Below are positions 1 through 6,759 of a stretch of 12,997 nt of DNA, one piece after another. The stretch comes from Lysobacterales bacterium (GTDB lineage: Bacteria > Pseudomonadota > Gammaproteobacteria > Xanthomonadales > Xanthomonadaceae). A model generated the notes under the pieces. The model had not been told where the DNA came from, searched no databases, and saw nothing but the letters and a program-made list of their open reading frames with translations. The position numbers and the translations under genes were made by a program. The stretch spans positions 1-12,997 of the forward strand of contig JAGRJX010000034.1 in NCBI GenBank assembly GCA_020442545.1, in the 5' to 3' direction. Position 1 is the first letter of the stretch, and every line of letters begins with the position of its first letter.

Positions 1-265
1 CCAGCGACTTGGCCTCGGGCGCGGTGACCGGGAACAGCGCCAGCGCGGGAATGCGCAGTTCGGCGGCCTGTTCGGCAACGCGCAGCAGTTCGTCGATGGA
101 GACGCGCTCGACGCCGGGCATGGACGGCACCGGCTCGCGACCGTCGAGTTCATGCACGAAAACCGGGTAGATGAAGTCATCGGCGGAAAGCCGGGTTTCG
201 CGGACCAGGCGGCGCGAGAAATCGTCGCGGCGCAGGCGACGCGGGCGGGTGCGGGGGAAACCCAT
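1..265 (-). CDS. hemB: Delta-aminolevulinic acid dehydratase (porphobilinogen synthase), N-terminal part
   Basis: This cytoplasmic enzyme condenses two 5-aminolevulinate molecules to porphobilinogen, the second common step of tetrapyrrole (haem) synthesis. Only the first 88 residues are inside the window; the gene continues past the left edge, so the catalytic lysines and metal site are not visible. The visible part carries the HemB opening: an MGFPRTRPRRLRR start, then DDFIYPVFVHE and VPSMPGVERVSIDEL, and a stretch ending LALFPVTAPEAKSL. The ATG is fixed by a GAAAGGA ribosome binding site about 7 nt upstream and by the position where family members begin. It is read away from the sigma-factor operon, with a 147-nt gap that holds a good -10 element. 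The identity rests on these conserved N-terminal motifs. Confidence 0.93.
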   Translation of the reverse strand, partial: MGFPRTRPRRLRRDDFSRRLVRETRLSADDFIYPVFVHELDGREPVPSMPGVERVSIDELLRVAEQAAELRIPALALFPVTAPEAKSL

Positions 266-292
266 GGCGAGTCCTTTCGATGCGATCTCCAT

Positions 293-298
293 ATTGTA
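293..298 (-). promoter_or_regulatory. Candidate -10 element of hemB
   Basis: On the minus strand this reads TACAAT, five of six matches to the sigma-70 -10 consensus. It would start transcription roughly 20 nt before the hemB ATG. No convincing -35 hexamer sits 16-18 nt upstream (the best is GAAGCA), so the call rests on the -10 and its placement alone. Confidence 0.35.
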
Positions 299-380
299 AG
301 GCCTGTGCCGCGCTTTGCTTCCGGCCGGGCCGAATGAACGACCTTGCCCTGCGGCGACCACTTCCTGCCATCAATCCCGA

Positions 381-405
381 CGAGGGCCGGTGACACTGGC
401 CTTCG
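381..405 (-). terminator. Imperfect hairpin after the sigma-factor operon
   Basis: An 11-position inverted repeat with a 3-nt loop begins about 8 nt past the stop codon of the last operon gene. Nine positions pair perfectly on either strand. The other two are G-U on the plus strand but A-C mismatches in the minus-strand transcript. There is no T tract. Its place suggests an operon end, but as a terminator it is weak. Confidence 0.3.
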
Positions 406-412
406 CCGCCAC

Positions 413-961
413 TCAGTCTAGCGGCGGTTCGGTGTTGCTGTCGTTGCGCAACGGGCGTCCGGTCGGGTGCGCGCCTTCCTCGCGTGCCGGACGTCGTTCG
501 CCGCGCCCGCGGCCGTCGCGGCTCATGGCGCGGAGCAGCGTCCGCCGCTCGGCAAGCGAATGGTCGCGCGCAAAAGCCAGCAGAACGCGCTGGATGGCGG
601 CAGCCATCGCCGTATCAGCCTGGCGCTGATGGGCAAAGGCGGTCGCCAGCATCTCGCCGCTGAACGGCTCGGCCTCAAGGGCGATCGCGACCTCCTGACG
701 CGACGCACGAGCGGCTTGTAGCGCGCTGCGGATCGCCTTGCGGTGTTTGCCGAACTGCTGCCGCAGGTCGCGGCGACTGTTCGCATCCAGTCCACGTGCC
801 AGCGCGTGGATTGACGGAAGGCCGGCCGGCAGGCGGTGAGCCTCGGGACGACCGTCAGGCTTGAACCAGTGCGCGGCGAGAATGCCGATCAGCAGTGCAT
901 TCAGCAGCAACGATGCCAGCAGCGGCAGCGACAGCTGGCGTTCCGTCTGTGCTGCGCTCAT
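413..961 (-). CDS. Membrane-anchored periplasmic heavy-metal sensor (CnrX/Spy-like, Metal_resist family)
   Basis: This 182-aa protein has one N-terminal membrane helix (about residues 13-31) and a periplasmic, almost all-helical domain (about 50-147). The repeated Arg/Ala-rich helices with LEAEPFSGEML in the middle are typical of the Metal_resist group, which includes CnrX and is related to CpxP/Spy. In CnrX-type systems the protein senses metal or envelope state and acts with a membrane anti-sigma factor. The C-terminal tail (about 148-182) is Arg-rich and then acidic, and probably disordered. It is the last gene of the operon, and its ATG overlaps the anti-sigma stop codon (ATGA, 958-961), so translation is probably coupled. 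Few histidines are visible and no clear metal site, so a chaperone-like role is also possible. The family call is good; the ligand is unknown. Confidence 0.72.
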   Translation of the reverse strand: MSAAQTERQLSLPLLASLLLNALLIGILAAHWFKPDGRPEAHRLPAGLPSIHALARGLDANSRRDLRQQFGKHRKAIRSALQAARASRQEVAIALEAEPFSGEMLATAFAHQRQADTAMAAAIQRVLLAFARDHSLAERRTLLRAMSRDGRGRGERRPAREEGAHPTGRPLRNDSNTEPPLD

Positions 962-1428
962 TGCGGCGTCTCCATCGCCCAGTCGCCGTTGTTGCCAAGG
1001 TCATACTGCAGCAATGCCAGCGCGTCATCGCTGCCGATCCCGCCATCGGTGACGGCTGTCGATGGCAGCCAGCTGCCGATGGCCAAACCCAGCATCAGCG
1101 CTGCGGCCAGCGCCGGTACTGCGATGCGCGCGCCGCCTAGCTGCAGCCACAGCAGCGCCAGCCATGCACGCTGCGTGCGCCGGCCGTTGAAGTCGTCAAG
1201 TAGCCGGCAACGCAGCTCGGACGACAGATCGGGCGCGTGGAAGCCGGCGAGCCGCTGTTCCAGTGCTGCCGCCTGCGCATGCAGCGCGCGCGCTTCGGGC
1301 GACGCTGGCAGCAAGGACTGCGCCGCGATGCCGGCGTCGTCCGGCCAGCGGGCCAGTTCGCTGCCGTGGCGGTCGAGCAGGTCCTCAAACCGCTCCAGCG
1401 TCATGCCTGTGTTTGTCGTCTTGGTCAT
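958..1428 (-). CDS. Putative single-pass anti-sigma factor
   Basis: This is a 156-aa protein with a cytoplasmic N-terminal part (1-100), one hydrophobic segment (about 102-121) and a short periplasmic tail (122-156). The first half has a recognisable pattern, LLDRHGSELARWPDD followed by LLPASPEARALHAQAAALEQRL. Similar helices occur in small membrane proteins encoded next to ECF sigma genes. Topology and position suggest that it holds the adjacent sigma factor at the membrane until a periplasmic signal releases it. It overlaps the sigma gene by ATGA (1425-1428) and the sensor gene by ATGA (958-961). No HxxxCxxC zinc anti-sigma motif is present, so it is not of the ZAS type. An internal Met at residue 9 is an alternative start, but the overlapping ATG is preferred. 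The function is inferred from context. Confidence 0.62.
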   Translation of the reverse strand: MTKTTNTGMTLERFEDLLDRHGSELARWPDDAGIAAQSLLPASPEARALHAQAAALEQRLAGFHAPDLSSELRCRLLDDFNGRRTQRAWLALLWLQLGGARIAVPALAAALMLGLAIGSWLPSTAVTDGGIGSDDALALLQYDLGNNGDWAMETPQ

Positions 1429-2003
1429 TGGTCGTCCCCGTTTCCACTCCTGTCCAGCATTGCCAGCTCGCGGCGCAGCGTACGTCGCGCGCGGGCCAGC
1501 AGTGATTCCACGGCCTCGACGCTGACATCCAGCACCGCGGCGATCTCCAGATTGCCCATGCCGTCGTAGTGGCTGAGCAGCAGGGCCTCGCGCTGGCGCG
1601 CCGGCAATGCGCGGATCGCCTGACGGACCTCGTGATCTCGTTCATCCTGCTGCAACTGCTCGCCGGAGCTCGGTGCGTCATCCGCCAGCCATTCAACAGC
1701 GTCGGCATCGTGGTAGCGCGGCCGCCGCCGCAGGCGGTCACGACAGAGATTCGCCGCCACCTGGAACAGCCAGGTGGAGAAGCGCGCGGTGCCGGGTTTC
1801 CAGCGCTGCGCGTGCTTCCACAGTCGCAGGAAGCTCTCCTGCACCACGTCCTCGGCTTCTGCACGATCACCCAGCATGCGCCAGGCGAAGGTCTGCAAGC
1901 GTCGGGCATAGCGGTCGACCAGCGTTGCGGCGGCCGAGGCGTCGCCCTGTCCTGTGGCGATGACCAGCGGCAGGTCGCGGTCATCGCCGCCTGCCGCGGT
2001 CAT
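1425..2003 (-). CDS. ECF-type RNA polymerase sigma factor (sigma-70 family, group 4)
   Basis: This 192-aa protein has the two-domain ECF layout. Region 2 spans about residues 27-95, with AEAEDVVQESFLRLW (48-62) as the core-binding 2.2 helix and RFSTWLFQVAANLCRDRLRR (74-93) as the 2.3/2.4 promoter-melting and -10-reading part. Region 4 spans about 126-178, with LPARQREALLLSHYDGM and the helix-turn-helix LEIAAVLDVSVEAVESLLARA, which reads the -35. Regions 1.1 and 3 are absent, as expected. It should direct RNA polymerase to a small envelope or metal-response regulon when the downstream anti-sigma factor lets go. The ATG at 2003 has no strong Shine-Dalgarno sequence. It lies 37 nt after the EF-hand gene, so sigma synthesis may depend on translation of that gene. 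Confidence 0.93.
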   Translation of the reverse strand: MTAAGGDDRDLPLVIATGQGDASAAATLVDRYARRLQTFAWRMLGDRAEAEDVVQESFLRLWKHAQRWKPGTARFSTWLFQVAANLCRDRLRRRPRYHDADAVEWLADDAPSSGEQLQQDERDHEVRQAIRALPARQREALLLSHYDGMGNLEIAAVLDVSVEAVESLLARARRTLRRELAMLDRSGNGDDQ

Positions 2004-2040
2004 TCGTCAGTGGCTTCAGTGCCGGGCACGCCGCTTGCGC

Positions 2041-2544
2041 TCAGCCGCCGATGCCTGCCGGTGGGGTATCGTCCGGCCGGCCGTGGCGGCGCTGCCCGCC
2101 ACGCTTGCCGCCATGCATGCGATGGCGTTGCGCCTTCAACTCCTCGGCGCTGATCTCGCCGTCACCGTTGGTGTCCAGCCTCATCATCCGCTCGTGGCCG
2201 CGGGCCTTCACTTCGTCGGTACTGACCATGCCGTCACCGTTGGTATCCAGACGCGCCATCATCTTCTGCTGGCGCTCAAGGCGACGCGCCTCACGCTGCG
2301 CCTTGAACTCCTCGGCGGTGACTTCGCCATCGCCATTGGCGTCCAGTCGGGCGATGCGGTCGTTTTCGGCGGCGCTGATTTCCGCGGCGCTGAGCTTGCC
2401 GTCCTTGTTGGCGTCGAGTGCCGACAGCCGCGGCGGGAAACCGTTGGCGTCCGTGCGGTGGCTGCCCTTCTGGCCGGTGGCCAGCAGCAGCGGTGACGCG
2501 AGCAGCAGTGCGATGCCCGTGATCATCCAGCGTGACTTGTGCAT
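2041..2544 (-). CDS. Secreted or periplasmic EF-hand calcium-binding protein
   Basis: This 167-aa protein starts with a signal peptide (about 1-22) and carries four canonical 12-residue EF loops starting at Asp44, Asp68, Asp100 and Asp124. Each has Asp at loop positions 1 and 5, Asn at 3, Gly at 6 and Glu at 12, so all four should bind calcium. Loop starts are 24, 32 and 24 residues apart, which gives two closely spaced pairs with short linkers rather than the calmodulin spacing. The tail (about 139-157) is rich in His, Arg and Gly and could bind another metal or a polyanion. The start is supported by AGGAGA about 7 nt upstream. It is the promoter-proximal gene of the operon, which suggests that it is either a target or an envelope partner of the sigma system. 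The EF-hand call is certain; the role is inferred. Confidence 0.9.
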   Translation of the reverse strand: MHKSRWMITGIALLLASPLLLATGQKGSHRTDANGFPPRLSALDANKDGKLSAAEISAAENDRIARLDANGDGEVTAEEFKAQREARRLERQQKMMARLDTNGDGMVSTDEVKARGHERMMRLDTNGDGEISAEELKAQRHRMHGGKRGGQRRHGRPDDTPPAGIGG

Positions 2545-2567
2545 GAGGTGTCTCCTTGGAAAGGGAA

Positions 2568-2592
2568 ACGAAGCGGTCGATACCGGCTTCGT
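2568..2592 (-). promoter_or_regulatory. Inverted repeat in the leader of the EF-hand/sigma operon
   Basis: ACGAAGC (2568-2574) and GCTTCGT (2586-2592) are a perfect 7-nt inverted repeat. Inside, GGT (2575-2577) pairs with ACC (2582-2584), leaving a 4-nt loop and one bulged G. It ends about 12 nt upstream of the EF-hand ribosome binding site. It could be an operator or a leader hairpin. I could not place a confident ECF-type promoter around it. Confidence 0.4.
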
Positions 2593-2675
2593 GACTCCTG
2601 CAACGCGGGGTGGCTTCGATTCCGTCGCCGCAGCATGAACTGCGGCTGTCCCGGCTGTCGAGCATCGGCCGCCAC

Positions 2676-2703
2676 TTGCAGGCAGGACCGGTGCCGTTAC
2701 AGT
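2676..2703 (+). promoter_or_regulatory. Candidate sigma-70 promoter of the metalloprotease gene
   Basis: TTGCAG (2676-2681) and TACAGT (2698-2703) are separated by 16 nt. Each is a partial match to the -35 and -10 consensus. Transcription would start near 2710, leaving a leader of about 20 nt before the ATG at 2731. The match is modest and rests on position as much as sequence. Confidence 0.3.
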
Positions 2704-2730
2704 GGCCGGACTTGCCCGCCGGGAACGCCA

Positions 2731-5145
2731 ATGAACGCTATTCGCTTTTCAAGTCTGCTGCTAATCCTGCCGCTGCTGGCCTGCCTGTTCGGTTCGCCTG
2801 ATGCCCTCGCCAGGCGCAAGGCGGCGACGCCGACGCCGACGCAGACCGGTCTGTTCGACCTCTACGCGAACGTAGACGGCAAGGTCATCCTCGGCGTGAA
2901 GGCGCTGGACGAACCGTTTCTGATGATGACATCGCTGCCGTCGGGCCTCGGCTCCAACGATGTTGGCCTGGATCGCGGCCAGCCCGGCGAAATGCATCTC
3001 GTCGAATTCCGTCGCGTGGGCAAGAAGCTGCTGCTGGTCGAGCGCAATACGCGCTTTGTGGCGCGGTCGGAGAACGCCCGCGAGCGCGCCAGCGTCGAAG
3101 AAGCCTTCGCCGATTCCGTGCTCTGGGCCGGCGATGTTCTGGACGGCGAGCCCTTGCGCGTCGATTTCTCCAGCTTCCTCGCCAGCGACCGCCACGGCAT
3201 CGCCAGGCAGCTCAAGGCCACCCAGCAGGGCGACTACAAGATCGATGGTGATCGCAGCGTCGCCCTGCCGGACGCCTCAAAGACCTTTCCCGATAACACC
3301 GAGCTTGAAGGGCTGTTGACCTTCACCGGCGCCGGCGAAGGGCAGTTCGTGCGCGACGTGGCCATGGACCCGCAGGCGATCACGCTGCGCCAGCACATCA
3401 GCCTGGTGCGCCTGCCGGAGCCGGGCTACACGCCGCGCGCCTACCATCCGTCATCGGGTGCGTTCTCGGTCGGCTTTACCGACTTCGCGCAGCCGCTGGG
3501 TGATTCGCTGCAGGTGAAGTTCCAGCCGCGGCATCGCCTGCAGCGCGTCGATCCAACGGCCGAACGTGGGCCGGTGGTCGAGCCGATCATCTACTACGTC
3601 GATCCCGGAACGCCGGAGCCGGTGCGCTCGGCGCTGATGGAAGGCGCGGGCTGGTGGGCCGACGCCTTCGACAAGGCCGGTTTCGAGAACGGCTTTCGCG
3701 TCGAACTGCTGCCAGAAGGCGCTGATCCGATGGACGTGCGCTACAACGTGATCCAGTGGGTGCATCGCGCCACCCGGGGCTGGAGCTACGGTGCGGCCAT
3801 CACCGATCCGCGCAACGGCGAGATCATCAAGGGTTCGGTTCTGCTGGGTTCGCAGCGCGTGCGCCAGGACATGTTGATTGCCGAAGCGCTGCTCGGTGCG
3901 TTCGGTGTCAGTGATCCGGCGGAACGTCACCGGAAAGCCGAAGCCATGGCGCTGGCGCGGCTGCGCCAATTGGCCGCGCATGAGGTCGGTCATACGCTGG
4001 GATTTGCCCACAACTTCGCCGCCAGTCGCCACGGCAACGGTTCGGTGATGGACTATCCGCATCCGGACTTTCGCCTTGATGGCGACCGGCTTGATCTGTC
4101 GAAAGCCTACGGCGTCGGCGTTGGTCCCTGGGATGACTTTCTGGTGGCGCACGGCTACAGCGAATTTGCCGATGGCCGCGCGGCGCAGCATCTCGCCAAG
4201 CTTCGCCAGGCCATCCGCGCACAAGGTTATCGCTACATCAGCGACAGCGACGCGCGCGCCACCGGTGCGTCCGATCCCGATGGCCTGCTCTGGGACAACG
4301 GCGCGGACAGCATCGCGCGCTACGACGAACTGATGGCGATCCGCCAGCGTGCGCTGGCCGGCTTCAACGTCAACGTGCTGCCGCCGGATCGACAGCTCGG
4401 CGAACTGGAGTCGCGGCTGGTGCCGATCTATCTGCTGCACCGCTACCAACTGGAAGCCGTGGCGCGGCAACTCGGTGGTGCGGCCTTTGACTACGGCAAC
4501 GTCGGCGACACGACAGCCGGTACCCGCATCGTGCCGGCGGATCGACAGCGTGCCGCGCTGCAGCGGCTGGTTGCGTTGCTGGGCAGCGAGCAGCTGGCGT
4601 TGCCGGACGCGGTACTCAAGCTGATGACACCGCCGTCGAACGAATACGGCCGGACCCGCGAGGATTTCGCCAGCAATACCGCATCGACCTTCGATCCGAT
4701 TGCCGCCGTCGAAGCGGCTGCGGCGAACACGCTGCAGTTCCTGCTCGATCCGGCACGGCTCAACCGCGTGGCCTGGCAGCGTGCGCAGGATGCGAAGCAG
4801 CCCGGCGTGCAGGAAGTGCTGGATGCGTTGATCGCCGGCAGCTGGCAGCGTGATGCCGGCAAGGACAGCGGCCCCGCTGCGGTCGCCGTACAGAACGCCG
4901 CCAACTGGATCGTGCTCGACGCGCTGATGCTGGTGTCGCAGGACGCAAAACTGCATTCCGCCGTTGCCGCCAGCATCCGCTCCGCGCTGGGCCGGCTGGA
5001 GCGCTGGCTGGCCGCGAATCCGGGCAGCGGCACGGTCGCCGCCAGCCGTCGCGATGCAGCGAATCGCATCACCCGCTATCTCGACGATCCCAGCTCGATT
5101 GAATTGCGGAAGCTGCCGCCAATTCCGCCCGGATCACCGATCTGA
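2731..5145 (+). CDS. Exported zinc-dependent metalloprotease, DUF5117/DUF4953 type
   Basis: This 804-aa protein has an export signal, an N-terminal beta-rich region (about 40-330) of DUF5117 type and a metzincin-like catalytic domain. The zinc signature HEVGHTLGFAH places His417, His421 and His427 as ligands and Glu418 as the general base. SVMDYP about 13 residues later supplies the Met-turn (Met440). Flanking motifs such as YHPSSGAFSVGFTDF, IIYYVDPGTPEPVR and GAGWWADAFDKAGF are typical of this family. The long helical C-terminal part (about 550-804) matches the usual family length. The N-terminus is ambiguous: LLAC (15-18) could be a lipobox, while ALA before Arg28 suits signal peptidase I. 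The reading frame stays open upstream to 2539, but that extension overlaps the divergent EF-hand start and lacks family character, so the Met before the signal peptide was chosen. Substrates are not known. Confidence 0.9.
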   Translation: MNAIRFSSLLLILPLLACLFGSPDALARRKAATPTPTQTGLFDLYANVDGKVILGVKALDEPFLMMTSLPSGLGSNDVGLDRGQPGEMHLVEFRRVGKKLLLVERNTRFVARSENARERASVEEAFADSVLWAGDVLDGEPLRVDFSSFLASDRHGIARQLKATQQGDYKIDGDRSVALPDASKTFPDNTELEGLLTFTGAGEGQFVRDVAMDPQAITLRQHISLVRLPEPGYTPRAYHPSSGAFSVGFTDFAQPLGDSLQVKFQPRHRLQRVDPTAERGPVVEPIIYYVDPGTPEPVRSALMEGAGWWADAFDKAGFENGFRVELLPEGADPMDVRYNVIQWVHRATRGWSYGAAITDPRNGEIIKGSVLLGSQRVRQDMLIAEALLGAFGVSDPAERHRKAEAMALARLRQLAAHEVGHTLGFAHNFAASRHGNGSVMDYPHPDFRLDGDRLDLSKAYGVGVGPWDDFLVAHGYSEFADGRAAQHLAKLRQAIRAQGYRYISDSDARATGASDPDGLLWDNGADSIARYDELMAIRQRALAGFNVNVLPPDRQLGELESRLVPIYLLHRYQLEAVARQLGGAAFDYGNVGDTTAGTRIVPADRQRAALQRLVALLGSEQLALPDAVLKLMTPPSNEYGRTREDFASNTASTFDPIAAVEAAAANTLQFLLDPARLNRVAWQRAQDAKQPGVQEVLDALIAGSWQRDAGKDSGPAAVAVQNAANWIVLDALMLVSQDAKLHSAVAASIRSALGRLERWLAANPGSGTVAASRRDAANRITRYLDDPSSIELRKLPPIPPGSPI

Positions 5146-5162
5146 TCTGCGGCGCTCCTGAA

Positions 5163-5199
5163 GACGATGGCGTGGTCACAAGCTGGCCACGCCATCGTC
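5163..5199 (+). terminator. Strong hairpin after the metalloprotease gene
   Basis: A perfect 13-bp inverted repeat (GACGATGGCGTGG, 5163-5175, with its complement at 5187-5199) starts 17 nt after the stop codon. Three more pairs, one of them G-U, can form inside it, leaving a 5-nt loop. No T tract follows, which is common for terminators in high-GC genomes. It probably separates the metalloprotease transcript from the membrane-protein genes downstream. Confidence 0.6.
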
Positions 5200-5254
5200 A
5201 CTGGGGCATGGCATCATCGCTGCATCGTCCTGTTGATCCTTGGGGAGCATCACC

Positions 5255-6103
5255 ATGTTCGAACGTTTCTCGCGCAGCTGGTCGCTGATCAAGGCCAGCG
5301 CCTCGGTACTGAAAGCCAATCCGTCGCTGCTGCTGTTCCCGCTGGTGTCGGCCATCGCCTGCATTGTGGTCGCGGCCACCTTCATCGTGCCGGCGGCGAC
5401 CAGCGGCTGGCTGATGCACGCCTTCAGCGACGAAGGCGGCAATCCGCTGGCCTACGTCTGGGCCTTCGGCTTCTACACCGTGCAGTACTTCGTGATCATC
5501 TTCTTCAACTCGGCGCTGGTCGGCGCGGCGAGCATGCACCTCGACGGCAAGCAGGCGACGCTGGCCGATGGTCTCGGCATCGCCCGGCGCAAGATCGGCG
5601 TGATCTTCGGCTACGCAATCATCGCGGCGACGGTCGGCATGATCCTGCGCGCCATCGAGGAGCGCGCCGGCTTCGTCGGCAAGATCGTGGTCGGCCTGCT
5701 CGGCGCGGCGTGGACCATCAGTCAGTTCATGGCCGTGCCGGTGCTGGTGCATCGCGACGTCGGCCCGCTGGACGCGGTCAAGGAAAGCGCCGTGTTGCTG
5801 AAGAAGACCTGGGGCGAAAACCTGATCGGCAACGGTGGCATCGGCCTGGTGTTCGCCTTCCTGTGGATCGGCCTGATCGCCATTGCCGTGGTGCTGGGCG
5901 GCAGCGCCATCGCCGCCAAGTCCGCCGCGCTCGGGATTACCTTCGGCGCGCTGATGGTGCTGGCCTTCGTGCTGCTGGCCCTGATCCAGGCCGCGCTGCA
6001 GGGCATCTATGCCACCGCCCTGTACCGCTACGCCGAAGATGGCGAAGGCACCGCCGCCTTCGACAAACAGGCGCTGGAGAACGCGTTCCGGATCAAGGCC
6101 TGA
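5255..6103 (+). CDS. Six-helix integral membrane protein, DUF6159-like
   Basis: This 282-aa inner-membrane protein has about six hydrophobic helices in three hairpin-like pairs: roughly residues 25-48, 66-90, 112-132, 140-162, 190-212 and 220-247. The start MFERFSRSWSLIKAS followed by LKANPSLLLFPLVS, the central AAWTISQFMAVPVLV, and a charged cytoplasmic segment with SAVLLKKTWGENLIGN are characteristic of an uncharacterised membrane family (DUF6159). The ATG at 5255 has GGGGAG 7 nt upstream. A TTG five codons earlier is in frame but overlaps that ribosome binding site and was rejected. It may be co-transcribed with the small membrane-protein gene 18 nt downstream. No catalytic motif or transporter signature is visible, so I give no function. 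Confidence 0.8.
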   Translation: MFERFSRSWSLIKASASVLKANPSLLLFPLVSAIACIVVAATFIVPAATSGWLMHAFSDEGGNPLAYVWAFGFYTVQYFVIIFFNSALVGAASMHLDGKQATLADGLGIARRKIGVIFGYAIIAATVGMILRAIEERAGFVGKIVVGLLGAAWTISQFMAVPVLVHRDVGPLDAVKESAVLLKKTWGENLIGNGGIGLVFAFLWIGLIAIAVVLGGSAIAAKSAALGITFGALMVLAFVLLALIQAALQGIYATALYRYAEDGEGTAAFDKQALENAFRIKA

Positions 6104-6121
6104 AAACCCGGTCGGTCCCAA

Positions 6122-6400
6122 GTGCCGGTCGAGATAGCGGCAGAGGTACTTTTTCGATTCGTATTCGAGTGCGCTTTCTACGCACTCGGATACGCGACTG
6201 GCTGGCTTCTTGTGCCAGCACTTTCGTTCGGCTACTACGACGTTGAGCCGCTATCACCACCCAAGCGGGGTGTGAAGCGAGTTCGTTCGAGGGCTGTTCG
6301 AGATCACCGACAGTTGTCCGCAGAGACCGCGACCATGGCCGGCATCCTCTTCTGGGTAGCGGTGATTGCGCTGGTCTGGTGGGTCACCAGCAAAAGCTGA
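6122..6400 (+). CDS. Small hypothetical protein with two membrane helices
   Basis: This 92-aa reading frame starts at GTG, 18 nt after the DUF6159-like gene. It has an N-terminal amphipathic to hydrophobic segment (about 6-36, with FRFVFECAFYALGY and GWLLVPALS), a basic loop (about 47-63, rich in Lys and Arg) and a C-terminal helix (about 72-88) ending VWWVTSKS. The layout suggests a small inner-membrane protein with a cytoplasmic basic loop. No clear Shine-Dalgarno sequence precedes the GTG, so translation may be coupled to the gene before it. The protein-like organisation and the adjacent same-strand gene argue that it is real. It is otherwise unknown. Confidence 0.62.
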   Translation: MPVEIAAEVLFRFVFECAFYALGYATGWLLVPALSFGYYDVEPLSPPKRGVKRVRSRAVRDHRQLSAETATMAGILFWVAVIALVWWVTSKS

Positions 6401-6492
6401 TTGCTCAAGAAAACCATTTCTCAGGTGGCCTGATCGACTCAGCATGGCGCCGGTGTATGGAAACCCGCTGGTGCTGCAAGTGACGAGGTTCC

Positions 6493-6744
6493 GTGTCTTC
6501 CCATGAACTCGACATCAAGGGCTGGCGGGAATGGTGGTTTTTCCTGTTCCGACCCAAAAAGTGCCCGGCCTGTCATCGCAAGCTTGGGCGTTTTCACGTT
6601 CCACCGAAGCACTCGATGGGTTGGGAGTCTGGTTCGACTGGCCTGGATTTCCGATACGTGCACAAGACAAGGGAAGCCGTCCGCTATCGCTGCGACCCTT
6701 GCCATGCGTGCTACTCGCTGACGGAGCTCTTCGAGCAGCAATAG
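6493..6744 (+). CDS. Small zinc-ribbon-like hypothetical protein
   Basis: This 83-aa protein has a CPAC knuckle (Cys24, Cys27) and a second cluster CDPCHAC (Cys67, Cys70, Cys73), the spacing of a zinc ribbon with a long intervening loop. The N-terminal part is Trp/Phe-rich (WREWWFFLFRPKK, residues 11-23), and the middle has GLDFRYVHKTREAVRYRCD. The GTG start is supported by GAGG 5 nt upstream. The gene ends 15 nt from the stop codon of the convergent M64 gene, so the two transcripts probably overlap at their 3' ends. It looks like a stand-alone metal-binding domain that could contact nucleic acid or protein. No function can be assigned. Confidence 0.68.
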   Translation: MSSHELDIKGWREWWFFLFRPKKCPACHRKLGRFHVPPKHSMGWESGSTGLDFRYVHKTREAVRYRCDPCHACYSLTELFEQQ

Positions 6745-6759
6745 CGACCGCCCGTATGG

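Noticed and set aside
836..1525. 229-codon plus-strand frame across the anti-sigma and sensor genes
   Set aside because: Ser/Cys/Arg-rich translation with no motifs, covering two genes whose ATGA overlaps mark the minus strand as coding.
2539..2730. Upstream extension of the metalloprotease frame from 2539
   Set aside because: It overlaps the divergent EF-hand start and would place a Cys/Arg-rich segment before a normal signal peptide.
3451..4956. 501-codon open frame on the minus strand opposite the metalloprotease
   Set aside because: It is a product of high-GC codon bias. It lies wholly inside a well-supported gene and has no domain or export character.
5198..6121. 307-codon minus-strand frame opposite the DUF6159-like gene
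   Set aside because: Its His/Gln/Asp-rich composition is the antisense image of hydrophobic codons; the plus-strand protein has clear membrane helices and a ribosome binding site.
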